From Malania oleifera (lineage: Eukaryota > Streptophyta > Magnoliopsida > Santalales > Ximeniaceae): DNA of 64,000 nucleotides. The DNA lies in NCBI RefSeq assembly GCF_029873635.1, contig NC_080427.1, positions 72,757,348 through 72,821,347 of the forward strand, read 5' to 3'. The position numbers and the translations under genes are program-made. Below, in pieces: positions 35,331 through 46,112 of the stretch. The notes beneath the pieces are model-generated. The model did no database searches. It saw nothing but the letters and a program-made list of their open reading frames with translations, and had not been told where the DNA came from. Each line of letters begins with the position of its first letter. The stretch's first letter is position 1.

Positions 35331-35860
35331 ATTCGCTTTCCCTGGGTGGTTACTAATAGTGCAGTCATAGTCTTTAATAAGCTATAGCCACCTTCTTTGC
35401 CTCATATTTAGCTCTTTCTAGGTAAAGAAATATTTTAGAATTTTATGATCTGTGAAGATTTCGCACTTCCCACCATATAGATAATGTCTCCAGATCTTGA
35501 GGGCGTACACCACTGCAGCTAGTTCTAAATCATGCACAGGATAGTTTTTCTCATATTCTTTAAGCTATCTAGAAGCAAATGCAATAACCCTACTGTGTTG
35601 CATCAATACACATCCAAGACCCTTTAATAACGCATCACTCTATATTACAAACCCATCCTCCCTTGATGGAATAGCTAATATCGGAGCTGAAACCAACCAC
35701 CGCTTTAACTCCTGAAAACTCTGCTCACAGTCATCGGTCCAATCAAATTTCATATTTTTTCTTGTTAGTCGTGTTAATGGACCCGACAACCCAGAGAAGC
35801 TATCCATGAAACGTCGGTAATAGCTTGCCAATCCTAGAAAACTCCTGACCTCCTAAACAT
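35331..35860 (-). pseudogene. Tekay-like RNase H
   Basis: Frame 35640-35831 begins 'ASYYRRFMDSFSGLSGPLTRLTRK' and 'FDWTDDCEQSFQELK', the RT-RNase H hinge. The RNase H domain follows in broken frames (for example 'GCVLMQHSRVIAFAS' near 35580-35620). Confidence 0.8.
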
Positions 35861-36490
35861 TCCCTGGCCTTTCCCAAATCACCACTGCTTCTATCTTACT
35901 CGGATCAACAGATACACCCGCTTCAAAGATCACATGGCCAAGAAAAGAAACTTGCCTTAACCAAAACTCACATTTCTAGAATTTTGCATACAATTTCTTT
36001 TCTCTCAATATTTGCAACACCAGCCTCAAATGATGCTTGTGCTCCTCAAAGCTCCTCGAGTAGACCAATATATCATTAATAAACACAACCAAAAATTAGT
36101 CTAAATACTGATGGAGCATCCGGTTCACTAAATCCATAAATACTGCTGGTGCGTTAGTCAACTCAAATGGCATCACTAGGAACTTGTAATGCCTATATCT
36201 TATTCGAAATGCTGTTTTCGAAATGTCTTTTTCTTGAACTATCACCTGATGACAACCTGACCGCAGGTCAATTTTAGAGTAAACCTGGGTCCCTGGAGCT
36301 GATCAAACAAATCATCAATTCTAGGGAGAGGATATTTATTCTTAACTGTCAATTTGTTTATCTCCCTATAATTGATGCAAAACCTCATGGTTTCATCTTT
36401 CTTCTTCACAAACAGAACTCGTGCTCCCCAAGGCGAAACACTGGGCCTGATGAAACCTTTATCCAGCCACTCTTGTAACTGATCTTTCAA
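35861..36490 (-). pseudogene. Tekay-like reverse transcriptase
   Basis: N-terminal RT is open at 36242-36490 ('[19 protein letters not shown]', '[29 protein letters not shown]'). A frameshift follows at the '[12 protein letters not shown]' step. The catalytic box near 36065-36105 reads [11 protein letters not shown], with the first Asp of the usual IDD replaced by Asn. Confidence 0.88.
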
Positions 36491-36505
36491 TTCTCTCAGT
36501 TCAAC

Positions 36506-37200
36506 TCAAGCCATAAGATATAGTGCTTTAGATACCGGCGTAGACCCTGGCAACAGATCTACAATAAATTCAATCTTTTGGTCTGGTGGTAAGCCATGCA
36601 AATCATCTAGAAAAATATATGGGAATTCACGCACTATTGATATATTAGTTTGTTTCAGCTCTTCTTTCGATGATTCCTTTATGTATGCAACATACCCCTG
36701 GCAACCATCTTGTAATAGTCTCCTCACCTGAATCATTGACACAAGATGTGGTGAGGCACATATGCGTGAACCCACGAATCTATGTTCTTGCTCACTTGAG
36801 GGTCTAAAAATTACTTCTTTTTTATGGTAATCTATGCTGACATGATGAGTTGCTAGCCAATCCATACCTAGTATCACATCAAACCCCTGCATATCTAGGA
36901 GCATGAGATCTGCAGGTAGTATTCTCTCTTGAATACTTACTGGAAAATTTCGAAGCACCTTCCTGCATCTTACCACAGATCCCGTCGGTGTACCCACAGA
37001 CAATTCTACATCTAATAACTATGTCTCTACCCCAGTTATTCTGATATACCCTGCCGATATAAAGGAGTGGGTGACACTTTTATCAAACAAAATAATAATT
37101 TTATATGGTAAAGCAATAAGGGTACCCATGACTATGTCTCTAGCTGTCTCAGTGTCACCCGACGTCAATGCAAAGACCCTCGTCGGTGCAGTGTTCCTAT
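36506..37200 (-). pseudogene. Tekay-like protease and start of RT
   Basis: A 165-residue frame (36506-37003) covers the second half of protease ('LLDMQGFDVILGMDWLATHH') and the linker to RT ('FPYIFLDDLHGLPPDQKIEF'). Upstream, near 37075-37090, the protease active site reads FDKSVTHSF instead of DSGATHSF, so it is dead. A stop separates the two halves near 37020. Confidence 0.85.
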
Positions 37201-38216
37201 GCTAACCTCCGCGGGGTGCCTGGTATCCACCCTAAAATTGTCTAGGAGCCGGTGCATAACCTAACAACATCTGACAGGATCGAGCCATATGACCAGGCCT
37301 CCTACAGCGATAGCAAAAATTCTCCCCCAGCCAACACTCACCTAGATGTCTGTCCACATCTAGGAAAAGTGGTGGCAGGCTGTTCACCCTAAAATCCACC
37401 ATGCTCTACCATCTATCTCTAACCCCCGCCAGATCCACCTCCCCTCCAAGGGCCTCGGCTAGAACCCACCTGAAAACTTGAAGGTGCGGCCCTCTTCTTC
37501 TGATTCGGTGCCTCAGTCTCTCTCGGTAGACTCTCCTATGCTATAATAGCCCTGTCAACTAACTCTGAGAAATCCTGTATCCTTAATACTACCACCTGCC
37601 TATAAATGTCTCGCCTCAGATTCCTCTCGAACATTCTAACCTTCTTGATTTCATTTGGAACAATATAGGGTTAGAAACGTGATAGCTCGATAAATCTCGC
37701 CGCGTACTATTGTACTGTCAATGATCCCTAAGATAGACGCAGAAAATCCTATACCCGAGCCTCTCTGATGAGGTAGGATAGTACCAATCAAAGAACACAT
37801 CCCTGAATTGGGCTAGGTCATCGACATTGGAATCGCTCTCTACTCCTCCAATAATCTAGTGGTTGTCCACCATCTCTCGGCCTCCCCTCACAGTCTATAC
37901 GTAGCATATAAGACTCTCTGCTCATCGGTGCAGTGAAGTACTGTTAGAATCTTCTCTATCTCCTGCACCCAGTTTTTCGTGCAACAGCAGGGTCAGTCGC
38001 TCCTGAAAATGCCGGCGAGTTCATCTTCATAAATTTCTCTATCGTACATCCCTGATCTGGTGATGGAACTCCCTACTCCCTGGAGCTCTGAGCTATCTCA
38101 ATCATAACTTGATAAGCCACACTGCGTAGCACAACATCTGAATCCCCGCCTTTTACTCTAGAAGGACCAGCTCCATTATCGCCACTAGCGTGAGCGCTAC
38201 TATCCCCTAGGTCCAT
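37201..38216 (-). pseudogene. Tekay-like gag
   Basis: Probable ATG at 38214-38216. Broken translation includes '[16 protein letters not shown]', 'CTIEKFMKMNSPAFSGATDP' and, at about 37273-37314, a complete zinc knuckle C-x2-C-x4-H-x4-C (CYRCRRPGHMARSC). Several stops in between. Confidence 0.8.
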
Positions 38217-38522
38217 CCTACAAATACATAGAACACCGTTTTAGAATCCTATTTTCCATACAAATCTAATTTATTCCATTCAACTAAAACTTCAGATTCT
38301 CTGTCAATAATCCCTCCTGTTCCTGACCCCAAATCAAATCCTGCAACCTAAACACATGACTCATCGATAGTTTACTATGACTTTCTTGGAATCATCCCTC
38401 CAGGAAAAGCATAGAAACCACCACGAACATTTTGTATCTAGATCACAGAAAAAAACCTCAAATCCTTTTTCCTATATTCTGGTATTATTTTATGCTGCAC
38501 TCTAGAGTCTGTAGAACCTAGC

Positions 38523-40527
38523 TGTAACGACCTGCCTATGTACTCATATAATATAATTAAAATAAATAAAACAGTCAACCCGAATCCGCGGGTAACGGGG
38601 ATAGACTAGTCATAAACAGTGGAAACCTAAGCAGCAGTAAGTATAAAATTACAACCACCCAACCATAAAACATAATACCTGAGTCTACTTACACCAAAAT
38701 AACATACATATATTTTCAATCTCCCATAACATTCCAAATACAACTATGATATCACAACAAAATAATCCTAATCCTAGTACAAAATCTGACCCTCCTAGTA
38801 GGGTAACTTAACAAACTCAACGGCGGCCACAATCCACTAGTCTCTCAAGGTCTCTTAAAAAATTAATTAAATTCGGGGGTGAAACACTTCTTAGTAAGGG
38901 AAAATAAATTAAATACAGTTGTGTGGAAACATGAACATTTAATGTAATTATACATATACAGTATGTTTTATATATTTGTAAACATTCATCATATCGTACT
39001 GAATAATCATATACTTTCACATTTGCTAATAAATCATATTGCTCATAAAACGTCTGTTATAGCTGATAATACTGAAAACATACCCAGGATGAATAGTTAG
39101 CTGGTGTCATGTATTACCTCTCATGACGGGTTGTACAGCCTAAAGGCGAGACCTGACAATGGCTGGTTAATTACTGCAGAGTCAAAAATGTCTGTAAGTA
39201 CGATGGGCCCGCCACACCCTAGTCCGGACTTCCAGGTGGACATCTACACTCTATACTGAAAGCCACATTGACTATCGATCTCCCACCCCCTCGTGGGGTG
39301 GTTAGCACCAATCTGATCATAGATATCTGATCTATAAGCTACGGTACCGAGCTCCTAAAACAGAACTAAACTAACATCCGGGTTCTGATAACATATAATA
39401 CACGATATTATAACATTTTTCATAATTTCATAAATACAGTTTCATCTCGAAAATCATTTCATAAATACGGTCTGGCGCCGAACATTATTTCATAAATATG
39501 GCATCGCGTCGAATATTTCATAAATACGACCTCGCGCCGAAATCATTTCATACATATCATTCTGAAAATAATCAATTATCATGTACTTATCAAAATCATC
39601 ATAATATCCTGTATCTTTTCATAACTCCTGAAAACATGCTTTATTCGTAAAATTTGTCATATCATTACTTTTCATGAAAAATAACATTCATGCCACACAA
39701 GTTGAATAATTCCGCACATTTCATTCTAAATCACATTTTTCGTATAATAGCAGTATTTCCCCAATAACATACATTTTCTCAATAATATTCAAATATCATG
39801 CATGTTTTCCTGAAAGTTAATTTACCGAGAAATAATAACAATATGTGTGGAAAATAACTGTTTTAGTTTATTCCCTTACTTGACAACTAAAAAGCCTCTA
39901 TGAATTCCTTGACTCACACCCGTAGGATTTCCTAATCAATACCCTGAAAATGAAAAATCCCAGTACTAAACTTCAGTATTTTCACGTGAATATCATTTCC
40001 TATAAGTATGAAAAGACCAAATTAGACATAAAAAGTCTTACCTCAACTCAGGGATGAATTTTAACTAGCTTCCACCAACGATCTGCTCTAACAGATTTGG
40101 AGAGAACTTCCCCAAGAGCGCCGTGGTGGCTTTAGATCGTCAATCTGGCAAGCGATAGAGCTGAAATTGAAGAGAGAAGGGAGAGAAATCGAAGGGAGAG
40201 AGAGAGAGAGAGATAGAGAGTGATTTTTTTCTTAATTTTCTACATTTAAATGTGGGTTTTTGCTATTTATAGGGTTGGATTCGTCGACGAGACACGTCAC
40301 CTTGTCGACGAGTCCTGTAGAAAGTTCGTCAATGAACCTGCACCTTCGTCGACGAGTTTCAAACTTCCCAAAAACCCTCTCTCGGTATCTTCTCGTCGAC
40401 AAAACTTGTCTTCGTCGAAGAGGCCCTCTTGTACCCTCGTCGACGAAGTTTGCTGCCTCATTTTGTTTCTGTTTCCATTTCCCTCCCTATTTATTATTTA
40501 AATACCATTATTATTCGGGTCGTCACA
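38523..40527 (-). mobile_element. T1 solo LTR in the leader of the Tekay-like element
   Basis: TGTAACGACCTGCC start and CGGGTCGTCACA end, perfect TSD CTAGC (38518-38522 and 40528-40532). 2005 bp. Seven GTCGACGA palindromes (40270-40450), TATA in minus orientation (40262-40271), a GCGCCGAA-type tandem repeat (39440-39560), and a GTCATG hairpin (39107-39128). The two plus-strand frames at 40250-40559 are read through the palindrome array and are not genes. Confidence 0.95.
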
Positions 40528-40534
40528 CTAGCAA

Positions 40535-40551
40535 CCTAGGCTTTGAAACCA
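40535..40551 (-). other. Primer binding site of the Tekay-like element
   Basis: TGGTTTCAAAGCCTAGG on the minus strand, a decayed form of the TGGTATCA... initiator-Met type site seen in the related element at 2611-2627. Confidence 0.65.
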
Positions 40552-40554
40552 AAA

Positions 40555-42182
40555 TGTAACGACCTCAAAATTTAATCATATATTTTTTGAAAACACATAT
40601 GAACTGCTCTGATACCCCTGCTATGAAATCTCAGGCCTCAAAGGGGCACTGGAAGTAATCACGCTATCTGCGAGCCTTGTCTGCTCGCCTAATTGATTCA
40701 CCTAAAAAATGTTAGAGTATTGGAGTGAGTTGACACTCAGTAAGTAGAAATATGCTATTACTAGTGTGCGGCGACTAAGTTGCATACTATTTTAATAACA
40801 TCTGAACTGTATGAAATGATAAATCTGTAAAACATATCGTACATTTTTCACAGTTTAAATTATAACCGTATCATCTGTATTTTCTACTTTTCATACCACT
40901 AATATCATACTATATTCATCAAATACTGTAAAACAATATACATATACATAATTGTACTTTTTTATTAGAACTCTGTATGTCATAATTTGACCCCTCATGG
41001 CAGGGTTGTGCGGCCCATAGGCGGGACATAACGCTGGTCGGTCCTCCAGGTTTGTCACTCTACTTTACACTTCCTTAGCCCGGCCAAATTGCATCCCCTT
41101 CTAGGCGTGGAACTGGACTGCTACCTCGTCAAATTGACCCCCTCAACCTAACTAACTGGGGAGCTGCATCCTCTCCGAACACGGTTTGGCGGTACCCACA
41201 CACTATCTGAGATATGTGGTCACACTCCATCTGTATTAGCAACGGTACCATGCTCTGTTATATGTATCTATATCTATAATATTTCATAGGGATCTGATAC
41301 CATATATATAATACTATAATCTTTCTACTATTTTCATCATGTTTCCAAAATAACTAGAACAGTATAATTTTGTATTGTAAATACTTTAATATCTGAATAA
41401 TATAACTGTAGCATCTTGATGCTATATCTGTATATTTGACTATATAATCTGTCTGTATATTTTGAGTGTTATGGTATTAGGAAACAGGGTACTCTGTAAA
41501 TACAATATATACTGATCTTAAAAAAAAACTGTAATATACTGATTTAAATAAAACTGTAATATACTGATATGAATAAACATCTATAGTATACTAATTTGAA
41601 TAAAAACTGTAATATACTGATCTGATTAAATATCTGTGCATATATATATATATATATATATTGATCTGCATAAATATATGTATATACTGTATAATATGAC
41701 ATGCTGGAAAATGCTATATAAGTTCCTTATCAGATAAATATCTACTCAGGCCACACAAACATTAAAAACTCTTATTTTGTAAAAACTGCATAATAAACTG
41801 GTATATATGTATCCATGAAATCTCTGTTAAAATTTTTGAAACTCCTAGCATAGCATATTTCCCTTACCTAGTTTCTGAAAAGCCCTTACTATACTCTAAC
41901 CCTACACCCACAGGGTTCTCCACTAAACACCTTGAAAATCACATCTCCCAAAACAAAATATCGTTATTACTTTGTACACTATATTTCTTATAACTATGGG
42001 AAAGGCAAATACTGCATAAGTTGCCTTACCCTGAAATTGGGATGGGATCTAAACCACTTCCACCAACGATCCGCTTTGGAAAACTTATGGAGAACTTCCC
42101 TAGGACCGTCGTGGTGGCCTCAGATCGTCGATCCGGCAAGAAATAGAGCCGAGATCTAAGAGAGAAGGGGAGAGGGTCGTTT

Positions 42183-42246
<64 letters not shown>

Positions 42247-42515
42247 TTTTGCACCATTTTCTGTTGAAATATCTGAGTTTTAACTATTTATAGCCATAGA
42301 TTCATCGACGAGACACGTCATCTCATCGACGAGTCACTGAAGAAATTCGTCGATGAACCGTATCCCTCGTCGATGAATTTTAGACTTCCAAAATCCCCCT
42401 CTCGATATCTTCCCGTCAACGAAACATGTCCTTATCAGCGAGGCCCTCATATGTTCTCGTCGACGAATTCCCTGTGTTCATTAGCAAGACCTTGTTAATT
42501 CTCTCGGTTATTACA
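40555..42515 (-). repeat. 5' LTR of the Tekay-like element (family T2)
   Basis: 1961 bp, partner of 31393-33479. Carries a long (GA)n tract (42184-42242) that is short in the partner, GTCGACGA palindromes at 42300-42490, and an internal deletion near 40645. Confidence 0.92.
42184..42242. repeat. (GA)n microsatellite
   Basis: About 29 GA units in the leader-equivalent part of the T2 LTR. Other T-family LTRs carry (GA/CT)n in the same position (12117, 40198, 55640, 57980). Confidence 0.95.
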
Positions 42516-42583
42516 ATATTGTTGGTTGTTTCTTCAACCTGAGCTTCCAATACACTAATTCTTTCAGCATTGTTTAGTGCCAT
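42516..42583 (-). pseudogene. Chromovirus gag N-terminus, displaced
   Basis: ATG at 42581-42583 opens a short frame (MALNNAERISVLEAQVEET...) that runs into the ATATT duplication and continues at 31392 in the same reading frame. This shows that the Tekay element jumped into the gag gene. Confidence 0.85.
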
Positions 42584-42651
42584 GGTCACTTACCAAAACT
42601 TCCCAAATCCCACAATGAAGGTAATTGAATTCTCGTAGCAACTCAGCTTTG

Positions 42652-42664
42652 GGCTATGATACCA
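42652..42664 (-). other. Primer binding site of the chromovirus
   Basis: TGGTATCATAGCC on the minus strand, one base from the initiator-Met tRNA complement TGGTATCAGAGCC, three bases from the LTR. Confidence 0.85.
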
Positions 42665-42666
42665 AG

Positions 42667-43186
42667 TATCACGGCCCGACTATTTTCACACCCTTGTGAA
42701 GGGCCGTGCGGTGCTAGCTAAAGCACTCTTTCTTAACTAGCCAGCCTATCATTTACCAACATTCATTCACGAAATACTTTCATTAACATTCATTCAAATA
42801 GTAGCGGAAACACTAATCCATTCATGAAAGTTGTGGCAAGCAAGCAGTAAACATTGAAGCAAACATAATTCATTAACAACACCTCCGTTGACATTGTGTG
42901 CTTAGTGAAGGAGGCAAGTAGGTTTAACACGTTCACAATAGCTAGTGAGTTTTACAATGACTGTTGAACACTCACCCTTCCCTAAAGAGATTTTATGTAA
43001 TTATCATCCTAGTACTAGGAAACATCAAAGTGACCGAGGAGTCACACTGCCTTATTTGGCATACAAAGATACTACTAGTAGAAAATAACCCTACACTAGT
43101 ATTTACATGATGGAAACCCATCCCAAGCACATGAGATAAGCGGTCATAGGCAAGCATAATGCCCTGAACAAACTTAACTCGTGACA
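42667..43186 (-). repeat. 5' LTR of the chromovirus
   Basis: 520 bp, partner of 27849-28369. Confidence 0.92.
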
Positions 43187-43388
43187 CCATTACCTCGAAG
43201 CTTGTTTGAGGTCATACAAGGATCTGTTGGGTTTGCAGACTCGAGTCTCCCCTTTTTGTCCAAATCCTGGAGGGAGTTGCATGTATACTTCTTCATCCAA
43301 ATCACCATTGAGAAAGGCATTGTTGACATCAAGTTGGTTATGGTGCCAATATGAGCAAAAGGATAAGGTTTACCTGGAGAGTGGACCA
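43187..43388 (-). pseudogene. copia reverse transcriptase, first fragment
   Basis: Minus-strand translation reads '[19 protein letters not shown]', '[13 protein letters not shown]', '[17 protein letters not shown]', the invariant copia RT palm region. It is followed by a stop in the TSD codon and the chromovirus. The ~45 bp between this and the 5' LTR do not look like RT, so the 5' three quarters of the polyprotein were deleted before the nesting. Confidence 0.9.
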
Positions 43389-43631
43389 TGTGAAAATTAG
43401 AGAGAGAATCAAGAGGTGTACAATAGAAAATTTTATATTTTATTGTGTGTATAGAATGAATCTGTACATGGGTATTTATACAGGGATTGGAGAGACAAAG
43501 CATTAAATTAGATAGTTACAAATATGTAGAGGAGCCTATGGAATGGTGAACTGTTTGATTTTGTGTGATTGCCAATCTCCTTGATTGTTGATTGCCTAAC
43601 ATCTTGCCATGATTATTGTGATTTCTCAACA
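43389..43631 (-). repeat. 5' LTR of the copia derivative
   Basis: 243 bp, TGTGAAAATTAG...TTTCTCAACA, followed by the TSD GATTG. Confidence 0.88.
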
Positions 43632-43636
43632 GATTG

Positions 43637-44311
43637 GAAAATAAAATGAAAATAAAATAAAAAAGATACTTATTTTCCATTATACTTCTCCTCATACCAA
43701 ATACTACAAAAAATTAAAATATATTTTAATATTATTATTATTATTATTATTATTTGAAACGATGGTGTCCGAGAGTTTATTTTACTATTATTAAAAATTT
43801 TAGAGCGAAATATTTATTATACATAAATAAATAAAAATCCATTAATTCAATAGATTTTTTGGTATTGCTTTTTACATTTCTTGATAATCAAACATAAAAA
43901 GAAAATAAATAAATAAATTCCTTCCCCCGTGTCGTGTAGGATGATGTAGAAGACACTCCTATCCCCATTCCGAATTCATCACCGAGTGTCATATAACGCA
44001 ATTATATATACTAGACAGAACACGAATTACACGATTCTAATTTAATACGTCGACGACCTCAGCTGCCATTTATATATGTCTATATTCTATCCTTCTGAAG
44101 GACTATCGCAGTACAACTCTTACCAAACCCGCGTACAAAATTGAAAGTTTCAGCTCTAAAACCCCAGACTAAACGCCTATAGTCTATTGACCAAAACGCA
44201 CACGTATCTAATTTTTTACATATTAGATTAGAAGCCCCCTCTTGACGCCAATTCAGTCCACCCTTCTTTCCTTTCCACTTCAATTTTTTCCCCTCGTCAC
44301 AGCATTTCTCA
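43637..44311 (+). promoter_or_regulatory. Upstream region of the glycosyltransferase gene
   Basis: AT-rich with an ATT microsatellite (43730-43753). Possible TATA boxes are ATTATATATA at 44001-44010 and TTTATATATG at 44069. A pyrimidine-rich stretch (44258-44300) just before the ATG looks like a 5' leader. The copia insertion ends only ~680 bp upstream of the ATG, so the proximal promoter is bounded by transposon DNA. Confidence 0.45.
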
Positions 44312-45532
44312 ATGCTTGATTTACAGTATTTCAGCTATTCCAAATCGTCTTTGTTCTCAACAGTCACCTTTGCTGCTGTTTTCATCGTCGTCATCTCTGC
44401 TGCCAGCTTCATATCCAATATTTCTCTATACTCCTCGGCCTTCAGAGTTAAAAGGAATCTAGATTCGGCATGCGAACCGCTGCTTTTGCGGATAGAAGGG
44501 GTTAACACCGAAGCTCATAGGGAAGTTCAGAAGCCTCTGATTTCTCCCGTTACTGTCACTGGGGAAGAAGGGATTGGGCAGCTCAGGAACAAGTTGCAGG
44601 AGCTTGAGATTCTTAAGTGGCACGGGTTGGCACCGAAGTTCGATCACCGGCTGCGGGAATTTTTCAACGGAGGTTGCTCCCTTCGATTCTTTATGACATG
44701 GATTTCCCCGGCAAAGTCCTTCGGAAGGCGAGAGTTCTTCACCGTGGAAAGCCTATTCAAAGCCCACCCTCAAGGATGCCTCGTAATTCTGTCGAAAACC
44801 TTGGACACCGGGCGCGGGCGTGCCATGCTGGAACCGCTCGTCGGGAAGGGTTTTAGACTAATGGCAGCCACACCAAACTTGTCCTTTCTGCTCAAGAACA
44901 CCTCTGCCGAAGCCTGGTTCGAGGAGATCTCGAGCGGGAGAAAGGAACCGGGAGAGATCCCATTAGCCCAAAACCTATCCAATCTCCTCAGACTTGCGAT
45001 TCTGTACAAGTATGGAGGCATTTACCTGGACACAGACTTCATAGTTCTCAGGGACTTTTCGGGGTTGCGGAACTCGATCGGAGCGCAAAGTGTGAACGTG
45101 GCTGGAAACTGGACAAGACTAAACAACGCAGTTCTGGTCTTTGAGAAGAACCATCCACTTCTTTACCAGTTCATTGAGGAGTTTGCCTCAACTTTTGATG
45201 GAAACAGGTGGGGACACAATGGCCCTTACCTGGTTTCTAGGGTTGTGGAGAGAACGGCAAGAAGGCTGCCTGCGGAGTACTCCGTTAGGGTTTTGCCGCC
45301 CATGGCGTTTTACCCAGTTGATTGGACGCGGGTGGGTAGCTATTTCCGTCAGCCACATAGCCGGTTTGATTCGAAATGGGTGGAAGCAAAGCTGGTTCAA
45401 CTCAGTCTGGAAAGTTATGGGGTGCACCTGTGGAATAGGGAAACCAGAAACACGAGAATTGAAGAAGGAAGTGTGATGGGCCGATTAGTCTCCTCCCACT
45501 GCATCCTTTGTAGAGAGATATACAGTTTGTGA
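44312..45532 (+). CDS. Plant alpha-1,4-glycosyltransferase (GT32-like), single exon
   Basis: A 406-residue type II membrane protein, the only convincing host gene here. Residues 13-41 form one hydrophobic helix (signal anchor), which would place the enzyme in the Golgi. A short stem (about 45-115) is followed by the DXD sugar-transferase domain (about 120-250) with the metal/nucleotide-sugar motif YLDTD (238-242). The alpha-1,4-GT conserved domain (about 265-395) has NNAVLVFEKNHPLL, HNGPYLVSRV (302-311) and VHLWN (371-375). Potential N-glycosylation sites are at N196, N221 and N266. Length fits plant members of the family annotated by similarity to lactosylceramide 4-alpha-galactosyltransferase; their true acceptor in plants is not settled. 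The first ATG gives the signal anchor at the right place. GC content is clearly above the flanks, and the frame is intact with no intron, as is common in the family. It is probably expressed and functional, but this is inferred. Confidence 0.93.
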   Translation: MLDLQYFSYSKSSLFSTVTFAAVFIVVISAASFISNISLYSSAFRVKRNLDSACEPLLLRIEGVNTEAHREVQKPLISPVTVTGEEGIGQLRNKLQELEILKWHGLAPKFDHRLREFFNGGCSLRFFMTWISPAKSFGRREFFTVESLFKAHPQGCLVILSKTLDTGRGRAMLEPLVGKGFRLMAATPNLSFLLKNTSAEAWFEEISSGRKEPGEIPLAQNLSNLLRLAILYKYGGIYLDTDFIVLRDFSGLRNSIGAQSVNVAGNWTRLNNAVLVFEKNHPLLYQFIEEFASTFDGNRWGHNGPYLVSRVVERTARRLPAEYSVRVLPPMAFYPVDWTRVGSYFRQPHSRFDSKWVEAKLVQLSLESYGVHLWNRETRNTRIEEGSVMGRLVSSHCILCREIYSL

Positions 45533-45949
45533 AGAATATGGCTTATGGCAGTTCGATGGCGAGGCTTCTTGGGTTTTGAACAAGAGTTCCTGAAAATTGA
45601 GGCCTTATTGGATTTTTTTTTTTGTATTAATTCTCCATGCTCCTTTTTATGTATTATTTTGTAGATGTAGATATGGAAATCATACCAACTGTTATACATT
45701 TAAGTGAAAATATACATTGATCTGTTACACTTCAAAGGTGAATCGACAGGAAGCAACTCATGGCATGTTGGTAGGTGAGTATAGAATGGAACAGGAGAAT
45801 AGAATACTGCAATTAATCACTTCATTTTTCTGTTACCCTTCTTATTAAAATTTTCATTTCATTGCACAAATTAAACATGATCTTAGAGTTGAAACGAGAA
45901 TGCCAAAATTCTGATTTTTTTATCTGGAGCTGGCACTGAAAAGAATGCC

Positions 45950-45996
<47 letters not shown>

Positions 45997-45997
45997 T
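45950..45997. repeat. (TTA)n microsatellite
   Basis: About 16 uninterrupted units. Confidence 0.95.
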
Positions 45998-46045
45998 TGA
46001 ATGAAAGTAGCTATTTTGTGCAAGAAATCAGACAAAGTGAGATGG

Positions 46046-46047
<2 letters not shown>

Positions 46048-46109
<62 letters not shown>
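46048..46109. repeat. (TA)n microsatellite
   Basis: About 31 uninterrupted units. Confidence 0.95.

Positions 46110-46112
<3 letters not shown>

Larger units (their letters stand above)
31393..42515 (-). mobile_element. Complete Tekay/Del-like gypsy element (degenerate)
   Basis: Full-length retrotransposon with LTRs of 2087 bp (left, 3') and 1961 bp (right, 5'), termini TGTAACGACC and TTACA, and the perfect TSD ATATT (31388-31392 and 42516-42520). Inserted within the first codons of the chromovirus gag. All pol domains are recognisable in order on the minus strand but broken. It contains a T1 solo LTR in its untranslated leader. The C-terminal sequence (DPSHIISY, ILWKNHAMEEASWELE) is characteristic of the Tekay/Del chromovirus branch. 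Confidence 0.93.
27849..43186 (-). mobile_element. Ty3/gypsy chromovirus with matched LTRs
   Basis: Bounded by 521 and 520 bp LTRs that start TGTCACG (TATCACG in the right copy) and end CGTGACA. The flanks are CCATTG on the left and CCATTA on the right: a 6 bp near-perfect duplication of copia RT codons, where the change creates a stop in the right copy. Primer binding site at 42652-42664, polypurine tract at 28370-28381. Gag, protease, partial RT, partial integrase and a chromodomain are present, all on the minus strand. Much of RT, RNase H and the integrase core is deleted. The two LTRs differ at about 30 of the first ~245 positions by eye, so the insertion is old. The gag gene is split by the Tekay element at 31393-42515. 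Confidence 0.9.
22507..43631 (-). mobile_element. Short Ty1/copia derivative hosting nested elements
   Basis: Outermost layer of the nest. Its LTRs begin TGTGAAA(A)TT and end TCAACA/AAACA, and the perfect TSD GATTG flanks the whole 21 kb structure (22502-22506 and 43632-43636). Without the nested elements it is ~1.67 kb. It keeps only the second half of reverse transcriptase and the RNase H on the minus strand; gag, protease, integrase and the first half of RT are gone, and coding DNA lies almost against the 5' LTR. The purine-rich tract AACTTGAGGATGAG borders the left LTR as expected for a minus-strand element. Confidence 0.9.

Noticed and set aside
40250-40559. Two overlapping plus-strand frames of 83 and 99 residues
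   Set aside because: Antisense to the same LTR promoter array in a solo LTR with perfect TSD.
44617-45476. Other-frame open segments overlapping the glycosyltransferase
   Set aside because: Shadows of the real gene; no start context or domain.
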